A DNA stretch of 64,000 nucleotides from Laguncularia racemosa (lineage: Eukaryota > Streptophyta > Magnoliopsida > Myrtales > Combretaceae). The stretch spans positions 5,394,001 through 5,458,000 of the forward strand of contig JBBMOL010000018.1 of the NCBI GenBank assembly GCA_037954665.1, given 5' to 3'. The notes beneath the pieces were generated by a model. It had not been told where the DNA came from. It ran no database searches and was given only the letters and a program-made list of their open reading frames with translations. The translations under genes were made by a program, and so were the position numbers. Positions 58,339-64,000 of this stretch are shown here, piece by piece. The number at the start of each line of letters is the position of its first letter. Positions within the stretch are counted from its first letter, which is position 1.

Positions 58339-59240
58339 ATTGTTTTTACCACATCACCCATTTAAGCTAGATGGAAATGAGCTTCTTCTCTCTCTTTTTT
58401 ATTTTTCTCAATTCATATTTATGTTAGATGAATAGCATCTGGAATCTCAATTCATAATAGTAGGGCAGTTTAAATATTTTTTCGGTTATTAGATATAACT
58501 TTTCTTTTTGTTTCTGTACAACTCATTAATATATAATTTTTATATATACGTATCTATTTTATTTTATTTTATTTTTTACAGTGTAAACCACTTATTTGTA
58601 TCTTAGATTTAATCGGATTTGAGAGTAATTTTTAAAATATTTATGAGTTTAACTCTAGTCATTAGATTTTATATACCTAATTTTGATTCGTACTTGCTTT
58701 TTTTTACATATATATTTATTTTATTTCAATCCTTCTCTTTCTTTGATTTTTCATTATCCGACTGCATACGATCCACATCAAAGTCTAGCTACGGTAAAGA
58801 TAGAGATCCCAAATGTACCAGAAGGGAATTTTCTCAGTTTTAGAAAATGAAGAAAATCGCAATGACTCCATATTTGATCGCAAATGGTCAAATGCAATTA
58901 TCGTTCTTTTTTTTTTTTTTTGTTAATTGTTGTTGTCATACTTCCTAATAAATAGAAACAAAGCAATTCATCATTAATGACCGTTAATACGTAAATTAAT
59001 AATAAAATTAAAAATTAAATCTATCTTATTAAAATCATGAATGAAACTATAAAAAATTTCTAATACTCTAAATATCTAATAAGGTAGGTGATAACATGGT
59101 CCTTTTACTTATTTTTTATTTATATACTTTGGGGGGCCAAATAGAAACTTCCATTCCATTACCATCCGAAATCGTTCATACAACTTTCACCAGAAGTACC
59201 AAAAAATAAAAAATAAACCGGCAATCCATTCACCACAACC
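58339..59240. other. AT-rich intergenic DNA
   Basis: No gene. Long T and A runs (58907-58921). Short open frames at 58619-58843 are low complexity. Confidence 0.4.
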
Positions 59241-59267
59241 TTTGAATCTAGGGTTTCACTTTCATAA

Positions 59268-59570
59268 ATGGCTTGGCATCGCCCCTTCGTGTCCCCCACG
59301 CTACCCATCCAAACATACACTCCAATCCCTTTCCCCCAACAAGCCGAGATCTTTCGCCTTCAGCAACTCTTGGTTCTTCAAATCTTCAAACTTTTACCAA
59401 CAATCGTCACTCCCAAAGCGCCGAACCAATTGAACAATACCAACAATATTAAGAATAGGGAATTTGGCTCGCAGAGGCCATATCCTAAAAGTTTCGGGGT
59501 GCTTGAGATGGATATTTTTGAGAATGAATTGTTATTTTATCTGTACAGAGAATGTCATGAGAATGATTGA
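59268..59570 (+). CDS. Small open reading frame of unknown identity, maybe a truncated gene
   Basis: A 100-codon frame from an ATG preceded by CTAGGGTTTCACTTTC, and about 170 bp upstream TATTTATATACTTT, which could serve as a TATA region. The composition is far less AT-rich than the flanks. The product starts MAWHRPFVSPTLPIQTYTPI and ends FGVLEMDIFENELLFYLYRE. No domain recognised. In an overlapping frame (to 59433) the text is Ser/Lys/Asn-rich and resembles a plastid transit peptide (PSKHTLQSLSPNKPRSFAFS), so this may be a frameshifted remnant of a nuclear gene for a plastid protein. It ends about 350 bp from the NPR gene stop, tail to tail. Confidence 0.3.
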   Translation: MAWHRPFVSPTLPIQTYTPIPFPQQAEIFRLQQLLVLQIFKLLPTIVTPKAPNQLNNTNNIKNREFGSQRPYPKSFGVLEMDIFENELLFYLYRECHEND

Positions 59571-59918
59571 TCATTGTTAAGACTGAAGAACAAAGCAATA
59601 ACTTCTAAGTTTTCTTGGACATCATTAGGAAAGAGCGGTAGGCGAAAATGGTAAACCCATATCTACAGTACATGTTACATACAAACGTTATTCCAAATAC
59701 TTTTAAACAAAGAATTATATTTCATTAATTATAAGGAAATACCAGCCAGACAAAATTAGCCTTTGGTCAAGATTTGGAGCGACCAAAACGGATTAATCAC
59801 GTATACAAGTCATATAATGAACAGAATTACAATACAACATGATTCTTGCCATCCAAATCATAACAAGCTATAAATTGTACTTCACAGGTGGTATATGGAA
59901 GGAGTCTAACATGCCTAC

Positions 59919-62900
59919 TCACGATTTTCTACTTCTGAAACTCACACTAGCCCTCAGGGGAGAGAAGGACGATGAAGCAGACAAGAAGGTTCGGCTTAGT
60001 TCCTTGTCCCTGGAGAAGGCTTTCTGGACATCATCTTTGAGTTCCATGAACCGCCTTGTTTTTATTCTTTGTTCATCTCTAGTACCCTTCTCAAGGTAGC
60101 ACAGATCAGGTAGATCATCATCCATAAACTTATCGAGCACTTCCGAGCAATGGGGAAAATAGCGCCTACCCTTATCCACTGTCAATATCAAATATCCAAA
60201 AATTAAACCACAGTGCAGTGAAACTCAATATGTTCCTAGAACGCATAAAATTAAAACGAACTTTATGTCCCTGTGAGCGGCACGCTATGGCAATGTAGAT
60301 GAAAAATTATGCATGCTCATGGGTGTATACGAGTTTTGTGGGAATGTGTGTGAATAGGCATGAGAGACCAAAAGTGCCTTCATATAAGCATCAACATATG
60401 CATGCAATGATGCTAAACGTTAGAATCATCAATTCATTGAATGAAATCATAATTTCATGTCCATCATCCATCGGGGATCATTTTCACCAGCTGAATGAAA
60501 GAGTTATTTGGGAAATGTGAAAGCTAAATGGCCAAGAAATTTAAAAACAGACATCTGATTACACTGTTCGTTCCGTTTATCAGCCATTGTGCTTGTTTCA
60601 GTGTTCATTTAGACAGACTAGGAAAAGGGATGTCACACTACCTGTTCTCTGGAGGGCTTCCATCCTAGAAAAGAGTCTTTTGTTTTGCCCTGATGGTGTC
60701 TCGTTTAAGTCCACCTCCCTTAAATTTCCAGTGGAGCCTCCTGATGAAGAAAGGCCAGCAAACTCTCTTGTCTTCTCAGCATGTGCAATATCCATGGCCA
60801 GCTTAGCTTCTGTGGGGAAGAACAACCTTGCGAATGCAACTGCATACAATAAAAGAAATCATGGAGTCCTGTTGATGAAACAACATGGGCATAAATCTTT
60901 TCATATGGGTGAGCAATGTTCCAAAAATTTGATATTGAATGACACACTAAAAAGTGTCAGTGGCAGAATACAAAAGCATATTTGCTATAACTTCATATGC
61001 AGATTTCTTCAAAGCTTGTAATCATAATTTAGTCAAAATGCCAATTAACAAATGACCTATAATAGCTGAAAAGGGTATGAGAACAACCATTATTCCACTT
61101 CAATCTTTTTATTTTACGCAAATTTCCACTTTTAATATTTTAAACTAGTAACCTGCAAATAGTTTCAAAAAGAAACAGAAAAGATTTCACTATATAATCC
61201 CTGATGGTCCCATACAAAAGATGGCATTGAGGTTGAAAAAGCAGTCACAAGTGTTAACATATCATGGATTTCTCAATATTAATAATATCTTATGCATTTG
61301 CTCAAGCTGGCTGAAGAAAAAAAAAAAAAACACTATGATGAGATAATGATAATCCTAGTTAGCAGATATCGAAATTTTAAACTTGAAAGCATCGGCACTA
61401 GATATGGTAATTTCTGTGGAATCTAGAAAAATATAGATAATCTAAGAACTCTATCCTACGTAAATGATACAGGAAATGATAAAGGTGATATTACAGTTTT
61501 TAGTGAATTTTGCAACTTTCATGATATTATACCAACGGACCATTAGTTTTATTTATTAACATTTAGTAAACAGAAGTGGGTTAGTGATACAGAAAGTGCA
61601 TTTATCTCCCATTATCTACATCTTTTCTATCTTGTAGGTAGTCATTCAATTGCCAATATTATAAGGCTGGAAAACCTTAAAAGCGAAAACAAATAAGATA
61701 AAGTAGTTGCAAAAACAAATACAGTAAGAAACTTAAACAAGAAAAAGGTACAGCTACAATACAAAAAAAAAATCCAACCACAGATATTCAAGGATAAAAT
61801 TGAAATACAGCATAAAACCTTACATTGAGATAATCAGGACAATTGAGTTTTAGAAAAGGAACTAACATGACAAGCATCTTTTTTTCCTAAAGCTCCATAT
61901 ATGGTGAGCTTTTAAAAGCCAAACAAATTTTCATTATAATATCACACAAACTTCAGAATGATTCCCTGGTTTTATCTTGATCACTATAGAAGCCCATGAG
62001 TACAACTTCTTCATTTACTACAAAGCAACTGACTAGATTACCTCATTGATGCTGCAAAGCATATAAGTTGGATATATAAAAGATAAATTAAGTATATTGG
62101 ATGCAAGTTTACCACATTAAGAGTTGGGATTGACCCACCTGGTTTGAACTACCTATTGCCAGATAAAACTGAATTAGATAGTTTATGATGCTCATACACT
62201 ACTAGAACTGTTGTTGCATGTATAATTCTTCTCCCGGCTTCACTAACATGAAATCTTTTTTACTTGATCCATCCCGTTAAACAACTCATCCATTTGTTAG
62301 TCTAAATTTTGCTTGGGAATATCCTCTCTTTCTATATCAAAAGGAAAAGAAAAATTCACCCTTATCCAAAAGAAAAGAAAAATTCACCAACGTTCACTTT
62401 CACATGTATCAGCAACACAAAATACTATGGGAGAATTTACCCCCAAAAAAAAGTACTGTGGGAGAAAGGCCTTTGCACTAAATGGTTGCCACCTACCTGG
62501 AAGATTGAAGTAGTGAGGAAACCAAAGACGTGAACTCTAAGATGGTTATCTCCTCAAAGCTAGGACAAATGAAAGACAAAATATAGCTAGCTATACCCTA
62601 ATCATCTAGCAAAAGAATCATAAGCCGAAAGGAACAACTGACAAGCTGAAGAATAATACCTCTGTTTTCCAGATACAATAATTTCATGTGCAAATCATCA
62701 GCAACAATAGGGCCTGACACTGACGGAACTTCAGTGGACGGAATCCTCCACATTTCCCTCTCTAGAACATCAATACAAATCCTATCTTTGTTTGTTTGCT
62801 GTCCCTTCTCTGTTTTTGCATGATAATCCTTCGGCCTCGTCAACCTCCTGCAAATTGATACAGCACTTCTCCCGTCCAATGTCAATTCTGATGCACATGC

Positions 62901-63413
62901 CCCCTTCTCTATTAATGACATTATAACTTTAGGTTCTTTCCTCATTGCTGCAACATGAAGCACAGTAAATCCCCTCGAGTTTCTGAGGTTGACATTGGCT
63001 GAACCCAAAGCAAGCAACTCGGAAACAACCTTGGGGTCACAGTAAGCTGCAGCATAGTGGAGAGCTTTTGCATCATCTAAGCTAATACCTGATTCTGACA
63101 AGAGAAGTTCCACAAGTTCAACATCATCAGAATCTAATGCTTTGTGGACTCTCCTAATGCTTTTCACACGTAAGGGATCCACAACTTCACTGTTCTTTTC
63201 ATCCTTCAATTGATACTTCAGGCGCAGCAATCGTATCTCTTCACTGACTTCCTGTGGAAGCTCTTTCTCAAGTGATACACTATCAATTTCAGACTGAGCC
63301 ACTTTATCAACACATCCCTTGGCAAGTGGCTTTAACTGACAGTGGGAAGCAGCTAAAAGGATTGGAACAATGTCTTCTGTATCAGCTTTCAGAACAAAGT
63401 TATGAAGCAGACG
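59919..63413 (-). CDS. NPR3/NPR4-like salicylate receptor, exons 2-4 (5' exon outside)
   Basis: NPR3/NPR4 are salicylic acid receptors that repress defence genes with TGA factors and can act as CUL3 adaptors. Three exons join cleanly: exon 2 63413-62660 (acceptor CATCCACAG, donor GTATTA), exon 3 60839-60642 (acceptor TATGCAG, donor GTAGTG), exon 4 60178-59919 with TGA. They total 1,212 bp, 403 residues plus stop; both visible introns are phase 1. Exon 2 starts RLLHNFV, where NPR exon 2 usually starts, then LPQEVSEEIRLLRLKYQ and ankyrin repeats (VHKALDSDDVELVELLL, LHYAAAYCDPKVVSELLALG, NSRGFTVLHVAAMRKEPKVI, ICRRLTRPKDYHAKTEKGQQ). The C-terminal region has LENRVAFARLFFPTEAKLAM, VDLNETP and GRRYFPHCSEVLDKFM. 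VDLNETP and the RRLTRPKDYH version favour NPR3/4 over NPR1. The BTB exon 1 lies beyond the right edge. Confidence 0.92.
60694..60714 (-). other. VDLNETP repression-type motif in NPR exon 3
   Basis: The codons for VDLNETP lie in the middle of exon 3. This EAR-like motif is reported as conserved in NPR3/NPR4 proteins and needed for their repressor activity; NPR1 lacks it. It is the strongest single marker for assigning this gene to the NPR3/4 branch. Confidence 0.75.
60840..62659 (-). other. Intron 2 of the NPR3/4-like gene
   Basis: A 1.82-kb intron between GT (62659-62658, minus reading GTATTATT) and AG (60841-60840, TGTATGCAG). It splits the valine codon in LENR-V, next to the arginine in the conserved LENRVA block. 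Content is AT-rich with A runs (61317-61331); the open frames inside are not genes. Confidence 0.85.
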
Positions 63414-64000
63414 CTGTGGATGACAAAAGAAAAACATTTTAACATATGCACAGTGAAAGCAAAACAAGAATGGATCGTGTTCTTGCTCATCATCTCAACA
63501 TTTTAGTCATTACAAACAGGTCTATCGCCATCACTCTGATGTGACCTTTAAGCAAAAACTATGAAACAAAGAAACAATGTACCAAAAAACAATTTTTATG
63601 GAAATCAGCACAAACTCTGTGGTGTTGTGAGAAACAAATGACCATCAAGAGCACCAGTTTTGACCAAAACTCAAAATGATTTTCACAATAATTAACTACA
63701 TATCTCTAGCCAAAACCATTATAGTTGATTTGTTTTTTACTGTTACTTCAGTGTTCGGAACAATGAATGCTTTTACTAGATATTGTGTGACCATGCCAAT
63801 GTTTTCGAATAAACTTCAAATAATATTACAACTGATAACATCTTCAGATTTTAAACCCTTTAAAAGGGTAGACAACCCACCTCGCATGCTAAGAAAATTT
63901 ACTAGCTCCTCTACAGTACTCTGAAGGCTGCCATGACTGCAGTATTGCAGTTCCTTTCAACACAATATCCAATTTATAATCAACATCTAAAGCACTATGT
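63414..64000 (-). other. Intron 1 (partial) of the NPR3/4-like gene
   Basis: Everything from the exon 2 acceptor to the window edge gives no NPR exon 1 sequence on the minus strand: no BTB motif and no VPEL-type end of exon 1. It is therefore read as intron, at least 587 bp long. The short frames here are not supported as coding. A 44-codon minus-strand open run ending near 63840 has no NPR similarity. Confidence 0.6.

Noticed and set aside
63840..63960. Minus-strand open run near the right edge as a possible NPR exon
   Set aside because: Its residues do not match the BTB region or the end of NPR exon 1, and exon 2 already begins at the usual junction.

Overview
The window looks like intergenic and genic DNA from a eudicot plant nuclear genome. 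It is AT-rich, has long gene-poor stretches filled with nested Ty3/gypsy elements, and its genes are plant-specific families (an organellar mTERF protein, an NPR3/NPR4-type salicylate receptor, and fragments of CLASSY, EDR2 and a plant mobile domain protein). Nothing in it allows a species call.

Layout. 1-3.5 kb: decayed minus-strand gypsy gag, split by a GC-rich 1,026-bp hAT-type non-autonomous transposon (1849-2874) with an exact 8-bp target duplication; inside it is a piece that looks like mitochondrial tRNA-Gly(GCC). 3.5-7.7 kb: AT-rich DNA with a degenerate tandem repeat. 7.8-24.3 kb: nested retroelements. A long-LTR element is interrupted by a structurally complete but deleted minus-strand gypsy element (12294-17625, target duplication GTTTT), followed by an Athila-type 5' LTR and gag (18034-20590) and another LTR fragment.

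26.2-28.0 kb: one intact single-exon gene for a mitochondrial/plastid mTERF protein with telo-box motifs upstream. 31.3 kb: a tRNA-like SINE candidate. 34.0-40.1 kb: two plus-strand host-gene relics, an intronless EDR2 5' fragment and a broken CLASSY-type SNF2 remodeller. The CLASSY relic is split by a second non-autonomous gypsy element (35898-39676, target duplication CTAAG).

40-54 kb: LTR remnants, a near-perfect tandem triplication of a ~580-bp unit (44222-45951), a 65-bp duplication and a second hAT-like relic. 53.8-57 kb: a plant mobile domain (MAIN-like) pseudogene, a ~142-bp AT-rich tandem array, and a truncated ES2/DGCR14-like pseudogene. 57.5-58.3 kb: an LTR remnant. 59.9 kb to the right edge: exons 2-4 of an NPR3/NPR4-like gene on the minus strand, with exon 1 (BTB) beyond the window.

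Only the mTERF gene and the NPR gene look like functioning protein genes. Most of the rest records transposition, internal deletion and gene-fragment decay. I found no convincing sign of a new multi-gene system; the most notable points are the transposon insertion in a CLASSY relic, the mitochondrial tRNA piece in a hAT element, and the two gypsy elements that both carry pol-like tail coding inside their LTRs.
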